Origin: Kingdonia uniflora
Taxonomy: Eukaryota; Streptophyta; Magnoliopsida; Ranunculales; Circaeasteraceae
Reading direction: 5' to 3'
DNA length: 64,000 bases
Assembly (NCBI GenBank): GCA_014058105.1
Contig: JACGCM010001011.1
Coordinates: forward strand, 2,299,501 to 2,363,500
The notes under the pieces: model-generated
What the model was told of the DNA's origin: nothing
Seen by the model: the letters and a program-made list of their open reading frames with translations, nothing else
Database searches by the model: none
Program-made: the position numbers and the translations under genes
In this document: piece by piece, positions 53,986-64,000 of the stretch
Layout: each line of letters begins with the position of its first letter
Numbering within the stretch: the first letter of the stretch is position 1

Positions 53986-54385
53986 AGATTACAAGAAAAG
54001 GGTGGAGACTTCTTACAGACGGATCAGCAAGACCCCCAGGTTCAGGAATTAGAATCGTATTGTTTACCCCTTCCAATGAAAGAATCGAGAAATTAATCTG
54101 CTTGGATTTTAAAGCCTCCAACAACGTCAAAGAATACGAAGCTCTAATTCATGGACTCGACCTCGCACTCGAGCTCGGCGTCCAGAAACTCTCATTCTAC
54201 AAAGATTCTCTACTCATCGTCCACTATTACTCTAAACAATACAAAAAGAATGGTTAGATGATAGAGTACGTAGCCCTCGTTGCAGACAGAATGAACAGAT
54301 TTATAAAAATAGCTCTTGACTATCTACCTCGAGGTAAAATTAGACACGCCGATTTCTTGGCTTATCTAGCCTGGGTGTTGGGTAC
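53986..54385 (+). pseudogene. Second (archaeal-type) RNase H of copy F
   Basis: GWRLLTDGSARPPGSGIRIV has the catalytic Asp in DGSA. KASNNVKEYEALIHGLDLAL keeps the Glu region, then LSFYKDSLLIVHYY and HADFLAYLAW hold further Asp positions. One stop lies near 54256. The active-site residues are better preserved than in copy D. Confidence 0.8.
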
Positions 54386-54559
54386 AAAAGCCAAATATCT
54401 ACAGATCGAAGTGCTATTAACCCTCAGCATTGATCGTCATTCTTTACGTACAATCAACATTGGGGGCGATGAAGTGGAGGATAACGATTGGCGAAAGCCC
54501 TTCATTGCCTATCTTGGAATCGATAACGAATGCAAATGACCGACAATTGATTGAGAACT

Positions 54560-55700
54560 TGAAGTACTACACAGTTTAAAATGGTTTTTATATTGCCGTT
54601 CAGTCACGGGGTCTTACCTCAAGTGCCTCTCCAGAAAGAAAGCAGATGGACTGCTCAGAGATTTACATGAAAGGACTTGTGGCTCCCATGCCGTAGGTCA
54701 TTCACTTGCTAACTGGGTAATTACACAAGGAGTATTCTGGCCAGGCATGCGCAAGCAAGTAGAAGAGTACTCACACAAATACGACACATGTCAATGACAT
54801 GGACACATGATCCGTACCCCTCCGCTTGAACTCCATGCAAACAAGGTATTCTGGTCATTCAAGCGATGGGCGCTCGATCTCGTCAGAGAATTTCCTAATA
54901 CATTAGGTAACCGATGACACTTACTAGTAGCAATAGATTATTTTATGAAATGGGTAGAAGCAGTTCCACTTTGAAGAACTAGAGAAGAAGAGGTCATCTC
55001 TTTTATCTGGGAACACATCTTCACACAGTTTGGATACCCCACCTGATTCGAATCGATAATAGGCCATAATTTGTTGGTAAGAAAGTCATAGCCTTCCCCA
55101 ATAAATACAACATCATCCACTCTCCATCTAATCCCTACTACCCTCAAGGCAATGGCCAAACCGAAATTACCAGCAAAACCATCGTGGATGGACTCAAGAA
55201 AAGGCTTCAATCACAGAAAAAAGGAAATTTGATTCAGGAACTTCCTCATGTCTTGTGGGCATACCATACCAATCCACGTCAATCAACCAGCTGTACCCCA
55301 TTCCTCCTCGCCTATGGCACTGAAGCCGTCATTCCAACAGAATACCACCATCCAGTCAAAGATCACGAGCTTACCGATAAAGAAAATGAGTTAGAATTGG
55401 CCTACAACATGAATTGGATTGATGAAACTAGGGAGCGCACTATTGCCAACCTAGGTCGATATCACCATATGCTGGCCAGTTCGTACATCAGAAGAGTCCG
55501 TAGCCGTACATTCTAAATTGACGATCTCGTCCTCAGAGAGATCCCTTAACACAGAAAAGAGGTACATGTCAGGAAACTGGTAGATAATTGGGAGGGTTCA
55601 TTCCTAATCATTGGTCAAACTAGTCTGGGATCATATTATCTCATAAAAGAGCAAGGAGTTCAAATCCCAAATCCATGAAACATTAGGCGACTAAAACGGT
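54560..55700 (+). pseudogene. Integrase of copy F
   Basis: Heavily shifted in the first half. The core end is clear: YYPQGNGQTEITSKTIVDGL (third acidic residue), LWAYHTNPRQSTSCTPFLLA and the C-terminus NMNWIDETRERTIANLGRYH, followed after a stop by DNWEGSFLIIGQTSLGSYYL. No chromodomain. Confidence 0.85.
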
Positions 55701-55861
55701 ACGATCATTAAGTCCCTCACTTCTCCACTTCAAAATTCTTGTTCTTTCCATTCCGAAAGTGAGATTTCATCTCCATACAATGTACATTCTATTCTATTCA
55801 ATGAAAACTTCCAAGTTTTTTCCCACATTACTCTATACTTACGTAGTCTTTACCACATTAT

Positions 55862-56340
55862 AAAGATTAAAGCAAAGGTAATACTAGCTTTCAATCGACC
55901 TCTATACCGGTTAAAGCAAAGACAAAACTAGCTTTTAACCAAACTCTATACCGAATAAAGCAAAGGTAATACTAGCTTTTAATTAAACTCTATACATATT
56001 TTGTGATTAAAATGAAGGTAACACAAGTTTTCAATCAAAAAACTCTAGCAGACATAAGATAAAGTAAAGGTAAAACTAGCTTTCATCTCTTAATATGGCT
56101 GCGAGAAATACTCTCTACCGATTAAAGCAAAGGTAAAACTAGCTTTCATCTCTCAATATGGCTGTGATAAATACTTTATACCGATTAAAGCAAAGGTAAT
56201 ACTAACTTTTAATCGAACTTTATACATACTCTGCGATTAAAATGAAGGTAATACTAGTTTTCAATTAAAGAACTCTACTAGACATAAGATAAAACAAAGG
56301 TAAAACTAGCTTTCATCTCTTAATATGTCAACGGCAGATA
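55862..56340 (+). repeat. Tandem repeat array after integrase in copy F
   Basis: About nine diverged units of roughly 50 bp built on GATTAAAGCAAAGGTAATAC and ACTAGCTTTCAATC. They are arranged in a higher-order pattern of about 200 bp marked by TAATATGGCTGYGAKAAATA and AGACATAAGATAAAR segments. Tat elements are known to carry variable tandem repeats between integrase and the 3' LTR. Confidence 0.8.
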
Positions 56341-56373
56341 CTTTTACAGGTTACATTTACAAGCTACTTTTAA

Positions 56374-58980
56374 GGATTCTTCTCTATTGATGGTAGGTCA
56401 GCTACGCTTTCCTCTGCAGCAGGAGGACGATCAACCATGAAATCTCAAGCTCGAGTAGCCACAGTAATCCTGCCTTGCTCTACCAATTTTGTAGGCTAAA
56501 AACCCAACTCCGTTTCCATGGAGTTCATACAGTTTCCTCGATCTACATTAGCTCTGTAAATATATTCTCTACCCGACAGATAGTTGTACAAGGTATCCCT
56601 CTCTAACTCCAGTCTTCTCACTTCCACCACAAAATAGGTAATCATGGTCATTAACATCTTTGAACCCAATACCTCAGGCATAACTGCCTTAGAAAAATTC
56701 TCTCTCACCTTCTGAAGATGCTTTTTCAACTTTTTATACCGTGCGTCTTACAATTCCATGTGACTATCTGCGTAGGGCATAAAAATGATATGTTCCTTTG
56801 CCTTCTCCTCTACTTTATCTGATTCAGTATGGTCTATCATCCTCAATTCTGTACCTGAGCACAAAGTTCCTCAAAATTTATGTCATTACCAACACCTCCC
56901 CCGGCAGGAGATTTCTTTAACAATTCATCTTTTTCCTTATCAAGTGATCTTTACTCCTGATCACCCGCTCTAACTCCTGCTCCCTGATATGAGCAGTATC
57001 CAACTTACCTTGGCACTTCCTTCATCATGCATTTCCTCTTTTTACGAGAGCTTGAGTGTGAGCCACATCTCCTTATAACGCTCTAATTTTAGCTGATAAG
57101 CTAACCACATCCCATTGAACAATGAAGACCCCGACATCACTTTTATTCTTCCTCGAACGTTCTCCAACCTCAGCCTTCTTGACATGCAATTTGGCTAGAT
57201 CCAATCGGCCTTCAATTGGCTCACCCTCTCATTAAATTCATTACATCATCTCTGTACCAGCAAGAACTCTATATCTTTAGCAGGTAAAGCTGCACTCAAC
57301 TGCTCAACTGCAATTTTGGAGTTGGATAGTTTATCTCGAGCTTTCTTTAGTTCTCTTTTGGAACTGACTAGATCGGCTTGAGTCTACTCTAGCTCGATCA
57401 TCTTACTAATCATTCGGTCCTTCAGACTATCCAAAAAAGCTATAATTCTTTCTCTGTCGTCTCTAACGAATGAATACAGTATCGAGCCAGGTCTGCCTTC
57501 TTACTCTTTACCATCAATGCATCATTCTAACTTTTGAGCTTCGCTATCTCATCCTTCACCCCCGCGAGCTCCTTTAACCCCTCATTAATTTTGGCATCTT
57601 TTTCATCGATCTTCCGAGTCAGATCTTCAACAGTTTGCATTGCTAGGATAAACTTGAAATGTATTTTTATATGTTGATCCTCTCTATCTTCAATTGCTTA
57701 TCTCATCCACTCAAACTCTACCTCATACTCCTTGTTATATTGGAGTATCTCTTCTTCGCCCAAGCGAACTGACTCCAATTTAACCTACAACATAGAAACA
57801 ATACATCAAGTTTGATTCAAGAACATTCAACCAATACATTTAATCATAATACAGTAATCTTATTTCTAACAAATTTATATATTTTGTTATCTATTATTGT
57901 AAAACTGCTTCAAACTTAAGGTTGAAGTATGATCCCAGTTTGATGATAATAACATGTGCATCCAATTTCAAGGTACACCTTTTCTATGTTCTAACTTTCT
58001 TAATATTTTGGTATTATCTAGACACATTTGATTTCTATTTCCCCTAAACTGTTAGCATGTTTGTGGGTCTATCTCTATACTATAATTTTTACTTTGTAGC
58101 TCTAAAGTAATGCAACATCTTCTCTAATCTGTAGCTCCGCTTGCAAAGACAACATGAAGGCTAAGGCATCTTCTGCTTAGCGAGCTCAATCTCTAGTTCC
58201 TTATTTATGGGGCACATATCCTTAAGTTCCTACACACAATTTTTACAAACATCTCTTAGCCTACAGAAGTTTATCCAACAAATAACATTCCACACAGTTA
58301 CAATCCTCAAACCCCATAAATCATACGACCATAAAGTCAACAAGTTTACTCTACCTTCTCATTCTCATTCTCTGGGTTCTCATTATAATCCCCTTGGTTA
58401 TCTCGCTCAGTTTGGTGAGAGACACCATCCAATACTCCAACAACTCCAGCCCTATCATCTTTCACCTAGTCTTCTTCTCCAACATAGGTATCCTCCATAA
58501 TATTATTCACCTCAGCTTTGGAGTACCCCATTGTGAGGAGGTGGCGCCCAAGTCTGTCGCGTAGCACTACCACTTCATCCAGGTTCTTTTGTGCTTCTTC
58601 TGTCAGCTTGCTAATCTCTACCTCTTGCACAACCTTCACAGATTCCAGTCGCTTCCCCTTCCGAACCATATCGGACTTCAATCGAGCTACCTTCTTCTTA
58701 AGCTCTACCTTCCCATGCTTGAGCTCATCTTTTTCCTCCTCTATCCTGAGGCAGATCCCCTTCATCAAACGAGCGACCCACAAAAACTAAATCGGACATA
58801 TTTTCAGCTCCAATCACAGTACAAAATTCAGGAGCATACAAATTATCAAACTTACCAATTTGCTCATCTCCTCCATACCCCTGTGAACAGCAAACCTCGC
58901 CCTATCCTCCACAGCTCTCAGGTCGTCTTCCTCCCCAAGTCGATTTTTCACGACCTTCGCCTCAATCAATTCACACTATG
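56374..58980 (-). pseudogene. C-terminal, coiled-coil half of the copy F antisense ORF
   Basis: Minus-strand frames. 58783-58466 gives a 105-residue coiled-coil-like product (KVELKKKVARLKSDMVRK). A second coiled-coil part near 57780-57420 reads DLTRKIDEKDAKINEGLKEL. The end (56729 to about 56374) has RRLELERDTLYNYLSGREY and finishes near AAEESVADLPSIEKN. It corresponds to the coiled-coil end of the antisense ORF in copy D. Many stops. Confidence 0.55.
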
Positions 58981-59019
58981 TGAAAAAGGATTATTAACAA
59001 CAATTTTGCACAGCCAATA

Positions 59020-60550
59020 ACGACTATTCTATTTGTTGGAAAACCAACTAAGTTCTGACATTTATATATGATGCACATTAATTAAAGTGTCGTATTTTAT
59101 TCAAAATGTCCTCAAAAATAACAACATTAATAAAAGTCGAGGTTTAAATTTTTGGCGACAGTCCTATATGTTGTTTTCCAAACACTTCATAAAAAATTAA
59201 AACTTTTCTCATTGGAGTCGATATCCTCTCTTTCTCCCTAAAATTTGTGAGATAAATCTTGTTCTTAGCTCTATCTATCTCCCCTAAATCTTTCTAAGAT
59301 TGGCGCGAAAAGATATGAGTTTTCCCTCCCATTCCCATAATCCTACAATAAGAAATCCCAATTTTGTTGGCGCTAAAAAATTAGGTTTTTGCTACATTTT
59401 TTCCCTCACTGCTCTAAAAGTTAAATTCCTCCCTTTAGCTCTCACTCTGAAAACCCACAAAGGTATGAACTTACTAGAAATTTAATTACTATTTGTTATG
59501 TTTGTAGAAATTAATAGAAACCCTAAAAGGATTGCTACGGATTGATTTAACTAATCTCTCTCACAATCCTAGTAAGTTATTGGGTATATATAAGCCTTTA
59601 ATTTAGCCTAGAATCTATTAAAAATCATTTTTCTATTTAGCATATTCGACTGTAAGAAAGTTTTTGATTTATGTATTGGGCTAATTTTTTGGTAGTACCT
59701 GGAATATATTTCTTGATTTAATTCCTAATAAATTATGATTTATAATCTTGATGATTGATTGATATAACGTTACCAGGAAATTCTATTGATTATGGACGAG
59801 TTCTAATCTTTACAAGGTATTTTTGGTTATTTTTGCAAGTTCTATTGATTCCTAATAGCAACCCTATTATACTCTTTATAATGTTTATTTCTAGATTACA
59901 CATATATGTATGGATGCATATTATGGATTTATAGGAGTCGTGTCTGTGAATTTCTAGGGGGCCGTGTCACAAAGTTATATGTCGTATATGTTAATAAGGT
60001 GGATTTAGGGGTGTTTAGAGAATTTGGGGTGGGATGTGAGAGACTTTCATCTTTTTCTTTAGAATCTAGATCCTAGAGTTAAGTCTAGGAGGCCTGCGAC
60101 GCTAGCCGTACGTCGACAAGGTCCAGTATGGGCATCTATTTTTGGAGGCAAGATGTATCTTATGTATCTTAATTGAATTGCTTCATAGTCCATCAAGCTG
60201 CTTGAAATTAACAATTTTCATTAGTTTTTCCATAGGGGCCTTTCTGAATTTAATTGCTATAATTGAGTCTGGAATCTTTTTTTTTGTTTTTGGAAATTAA
60301 GATGGGGGATAGTCCTTCTGATAAAATATCATAAAGGAAAGTAATTACAAGGTGGAGACAACTTCAGACCTTATAGAAAAGGAAATGAGGGCCTAGACAC
60401 AAAAGAAAAAAAAACATTACAGTGGGAATTCCAACAACTATAGAAAGAAAGCTGAGACAGCCTTAAACTAAGCTACTAGCATAAGCCCATGGAAAAGAAA
60501 GAAAGAACAATTGTTTAAAAAAAATAAACATAGGATCCTTCCTCAAAAGA
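59020..60550. other. Unassigned insert-like stretch inside the antisense region
   Basis: AT-rich DNA with no partner in copy D, lying between two halves of the antisense ORF. It could be an insertion or a very long intron. Nothing recognised. Confidence 0.35.
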
Positions 60551-60559
60551 TAGCCTAAA

Positions 60560-61380
60560 TGTAGTTAATATCCTTACTTATCATCACTTGGCCATTGTTC
60601 TTAATTTCAGACTTGCACCTACAGTAAAATGTCTTTTTTGTCCATTTTCTAAGCAATCTAAATTTTTTTTGAACCTGATTCCTATTCACCCTAATGTGCA
60701 TTGTTATTTTAGGTACTAGCTTCTGCCATCCATCCATGTCAATCAGATGGGCAGTATCTCTTTCCATTTTCTGAAAAGAATTGGGCTGGATTGCCTTGAT
60801 CTGAACAACATCTTTTTGTCCATTTTCTTAGCATTCCAGAAAAGATTATGTATCTATTTTGTGTGTTGTTGTACTGTTGTTGTGGCTGTTTGCATCTGCC
60901 ACCCATCCATGGCATATATCAGGTGGAATGCATCTTTGACTCCTTCAATTTTCTCAAACTGAAGTGGTCTGGATTGTTATGATCTGGGATGTAGCGTTTC
61001 CATCCATTTTCTGAACTCTTTGAATCTTTTCCATCCATTTTCTCTATCCCATTTTTGCTAAGGATTTGAGTATGATTTCCATGCATCCTTGTATTTGTTC
61101 TTTTTGTAACTTGTAGCTTCTGCCATCTACGAGTCAGGTGGACTATATTTCGTTGGGTAGGAGCAGCTTTGGGGATGTCTTTTCTATCCATTTTTTGAAC
61201 AGTCTGGACTAGGTTTTGAGTCTGTTTTCCATTCACCTTCTTATGGGATTTTTTGTATCTAATTTCTTCCGCCACTCATACACGGCATATATTAGATGCA
61301 CTGAACCTTGAAAGACTCCTCCTTCTACTTTCTGATCTAAGTTAGTCTAGACTGCCCCGATCTGGAATCCTTATACTTCT
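60560..61380 (-). repeat. Diverged long-unit tandem repeat
   Basis: Four or more irregular units recur at about 60725, 60898, 61122 and 61271 (spacing 149-224 bp). Each has a GCCAYCCATCCATG-like start, an AGGTGGA segment and CCATTTTCTGAACAG. The minus-strand frames at 60555-60767 and 60919-61275 come from this repeat. Confidence 0.6.
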
Positions 61381-61565
61381 GTACAATGTAGAGAATATCA
61401 AGAAATTGATGGCTTTCTTTGTAACAAATTTGGAATTGAAGCCTTTTGTGGTTTCTAAGTATCCTAGACTTATGACTTGTAGCCTAGAAAAGTATATTAC
61501 CACAGGTATTAATCTATCTCTCTTTCTTCATATGCAAGCCATCATCCTCGTACCACTCATATGGC

Positions 61566-62760
61566 TCATCTATACTTTTTTCTAAGACCACCTGCTACAT
61601 GAACTAGGACATGAGGTCTCCTAGCTACTGGAGTCTTTTTCGCATCTCCCTTGACCTCACCACTCCCCGTGGTTCTAGAGGCCGAGCCACTCTTCAAATT
61701 GTTCTTCTTCGAAAATGTTTGAGCTAGCTTGCTCGACGTGGTAGATTCCAGAACATCCACAAAATCTATTCTAGAGGCCTTTGGCAGAACCACTCGCCTC
61801 TCTCCGTCCACCCCTCTTTTCTATTAATACCGAGGTCTTTCAGCATAGCCTCGAGCTCAACCCCTTCCTGGGCAACAATATTTAACAGTGACTTCTTCTT
61901 CTTCACCTTTGACTAAGGACCTGCCAAACAACAACACATAATAAACAACAGAACAATATTCAATTTCAGCAGTTCGATATTATACATTATTACACTTACT
62001 TTGCATTACAGTTCTATACAGAAGTTCCAAGGGTTCTTCATCTTCTCTCTAAAGGTAACCACCCTTCACCCAAATCATATAATCATTCCACATTAGACCC
62101 GATGAATTTAGATCGAAGAAAAGAGGTCGAGTCAAACTCACAAAGAAGTATGCCCCTCCACTCGCAGAATAGTTTTTTATACCATAAAACTGCAAAACAT
62201 CTTCAGGAGATATTCTCCTCTCAACCTCATTCTCCTCCCACAACCTATTCAAACTCTCGCAGACATTGATCACCTTCCACATGTTCCCGTTCAACTGAGC
62301 GGGACATGCCTTTATGATATTCATTATCCCTTTCGTAAGTTTGTTAAGGGGTAAACTCAACCCATACTTCAACTGATATAAGTAACACAAAAAGCCCTCT
62401 TCCAGGTCGCCCTCAACATTTCTATCATAATACTCCAAGGAGATCAATTCGTCTACCCCCCTATCCGATTTCTCCTTCGATAAATCAGGTAATAGAAAGA
62501 AATGTTCATCCCCAAATTCTATAATACAACTTCTAAACTGCCTACCGACATGTTCAGCAAAGTTGCCCCATCTTCCCCTATAAGAGCCTTAGATTCACAA
62601 AATTCTCTAAACACGCCGGAGTTTGGAGGGTATGATACTAATTATCCAGGGAAATCTAGAAATTAAGCCACTCCTACTTTGTTCTCCCTATCAGATTCTG
62701 TATTATCGGACTCCACCGAACAACCAGAAGTTGACGCCTCCACCACAGGTGAAGTCTCCA
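61566..62760 (-). pseudogene. N-terminal half of the copy F antisense ORF (PF04195-like)
   Basis: It starts METSPVVEASTSGCSVESDN near 62760. After shifts, the open part 62447-62049 reads GLSLPLNKLTKGIMNIIKAC, LNGNMWKVINVCESLNRLWE and then GGAYFFVSLTRPLFFDLNSS. This order (a W-containing helix, an EDVLQFYG segment, then the YFFV strand) recalls the putative-plant-transposon family seen in antisense ORFs of Tat elements. 61811-61566 is a basic tail that corresponds to the 241-residue frame of copy D. Confidence 0.6.
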
Positions 62761-63707
62761 TCTCAACTACAAATCTAAGAACGAGGTTTGAGTTTACATA
62801 AATATTCTACACGCTCAACCTACATACAGTTCCAGCTATTCTATCATTATCTTTTACACATCCATCATACATATATGTATATCATATCGTATCTCTTTTC
62901 ACGCATACAAATAAATTTTTTACAAAAATTAATATAAATAGCAATTTTTTGAAATTTAGAAACTGCAAAAACTTTCGCAAACACACATTCAAAATATCCC
63001 AAATCGTCTACTAACCTTCAACGTCTGAAAAAGAATCTAAAGCAGTGCCAAATCCTTCCTTCACTGCGTCGCTGTACAACCACCGTCGTGACTCAGTCTT
63101 TGTAACTTTCTCTCATCTTGATTGTTGATCACTCTCGTCTAATCTCTCACGTGAATCTCTACTCTTTTTTTCTTATCTCTCCCACTGTTCTTCGATTTTC
63201 AGAAGTTAATAAACGTTTGAATGAGGAAGTTGAAGCGATATTTATATTTTCTCTTTCTAATTGTTGGCAGTTATTGGGCCTCGCACGAGCAGCCCTCGCT
63301 TTTGGAACTGAGGCGTCTCTTCCAAAATTATTGTCAGACATTTTATACCTTTTAGGTGAAAATACCTTCCCATCATTTCCCCCTAATTTATATTTTAATA
63401 TTTTTTCATCTCTCCTGCCCAAATCTCTCTCTGACCTCCCCATACTCATGATGACTCAACACTTATACGCAATCGAACTTTTCTTGATAATACACAAGAG
63501 AAAAAAATTAAAGCTACCTATTTTTTTTTATTCTGGCTTCTACTATTTATAGTACAGCTGACGTCATTTTTGAAGCTCTCAAACTTTAAATTTCATAATC
63601 TTTATTTTTAATAGTCACAAATAACATTTACAACAAAAGAGAACTGATTCAAAGCATAATTCTAACATTTTGATTGCAGTTATTCGATCTCCTACAATTC
63701 GTCTTTC
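62761..63707. other. Spacer upstream of the copy F antisense ORF
   Basis: About 950 bp, probably leader or promoter sequence for the antisense unit. Frames at 63118-63552 (+) and 63159-63449 (-) overlap and neither resembles a known protein. Confidence 0.4.
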
Positions 63708-63986
63708 TTACATATAATTACACATAAAGCATCTCAGTTCGCCCCCAGCGATCCTCATATCTTCCTCCTCGATCTCTTCCTCAGCAATTAGCCTTACAAC
63801 TCTTTTTGGTGCTGAAGGCTCCAGTATCACTTCTCGAAATAGCTCTTCGTAGAAGCGACGTCCTAACTCAAGTTCCCTACCCCTCGCATTTAAACCTTCA
63901 AACTGATATTCAGGCTCTAGCAAATCAGCATCATAGTTTAGCAACCCAAATATCCATTCCAGTACTTCGGTAATATTTATCACCAA
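63708..63986 (-). CDS. Small antisense ORF of copy F
   Basis: 92 residues, possibly continuing beyond the window. Phrases RRFYEELFREVILEPSAPKR and RLIAEEEIEEEDMRIAG. It is acidic and weakly similar to the 84-residue antisense ORF at 36466-36720 of copy D. Function unknown. Confidence 0.4.
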   Translation of the reverse strand: MVINITEVLEWIFGLLNYDADLLEPEYQFEGLNARGRELELGRRFYEELFREVILEPSAPKRVVRLIAEEEIEEEDMRIAGGELRCFMCNYM

Positions 63987-64000
63987 TCGTCCCTCAACAG

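Larger units (their letters stand above)
51881..64000 (+). mobile_element. Tat-like Ty3/gypsy element (copy F), cut by window edge
   Basis: It begins with a 599-bp LTR and a TTTGGCACCGTCTATGG primer site, followed by pol in the same order as copy D but without gag and protease. After integrase come a tandem repeat block, a long stretch of minus-strand ORFs and a small antisense ORF at the window edge. The 3' LTR is not in the window, so the length exceeds 12.1 kb. Coding regions have many stops. Confidence 0.8.

Noticed and set aside
60919..61275. 118-residue minus-strand frame rich in Lys/Asn as a gene
   Set aside because: It is made of the irregular tandem repeat units and has no domain.
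62049..62447. 132-residue minus-strand frame as a host gene
   Set aside because: Its position after integrase in a gypsy element and its parallel in copy D point to an element antisense ORF.

Overview
The window is nuclear DNA of a flowering plant, most likely a eudicot and probably a repeat-rich woody species; I cannot name the species. The evidence is a spliced jacalin-related lectin gene, receptor-like kinases of the type known from Arabidopsis At5g20050, a plant DC1 (C1-like) protein, a Mutator-like element with a FAR1-type transposase, and Ty3/gypsy and Ty1/copia elements with plant-type primer binding sites (tRNA-iMet, tRNA-Asp). No bacterial operons, CRISPR arrays, rRNA genes or tRNA genes were seen.

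Four host gene units look potentially functional: a receptor-like kinase at 1820-2881 (-), a three-exon jacalin lectin at 11605-12589 (+), a membrane-anchored receptor-like kinase at 48676-49983 (+), and a DC1 protein at 50695-51423 (+). The last two may be one spliced gene, because a good donor and an acceptor lie in matching phase between them. Two further remnants of the same kinase family (37531-37978 and about 43200-43290) suggest an old local kinase cluster broken up by transposons.

The rest is almost all mobile DNA, much of it nested. From left to right: a gag-only LTR element tail (1-1395); a 6.9-kb MULE (4058-10996) with long inverted repeats and near-perfect 9-bp target duplications, carrying a FAR1-type transposase split by a gypsy/copia chimera (5079-8847) and a solo LTR (9551-9953); a complete 1.8-kb pol-less LTR element (12802-14620, target duplication CCATT); an LTR-gag fragment (15236-16803); a solo LTR (16827-24573, duplication AATTA) into which a 6.9-kb Athila/Tat-like element with no recognisable pol has inserted (16866-23794, minus strand); a complete 12.3-kb Tat-like gypsy element (25154-37442, duplication GGTCC) with an extra RNase H and antisense ORFs; a truncated minus-strand chromovirus (39250-43190) whose LTR holds another LTR; an internally deleted sister (43559-48131, duplication AGTAG); a tRNA-derived SINE (51488-51619); and a second Tat-like element running off the right edge (51881-64000), with tandem repeats and antisense ORFs in its 3' half.

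Nearly all transposon coding regions carry stops or frameshifts. The features I would look at first are the possible kinase-DC1 fusion, the antisense ORFs shared by the two Tat-like elements, the gag-only LTR family, the unusual C-terminal tail of the jacalin protein, and an LTR family rich in TTCGAA palindromes with variable length.
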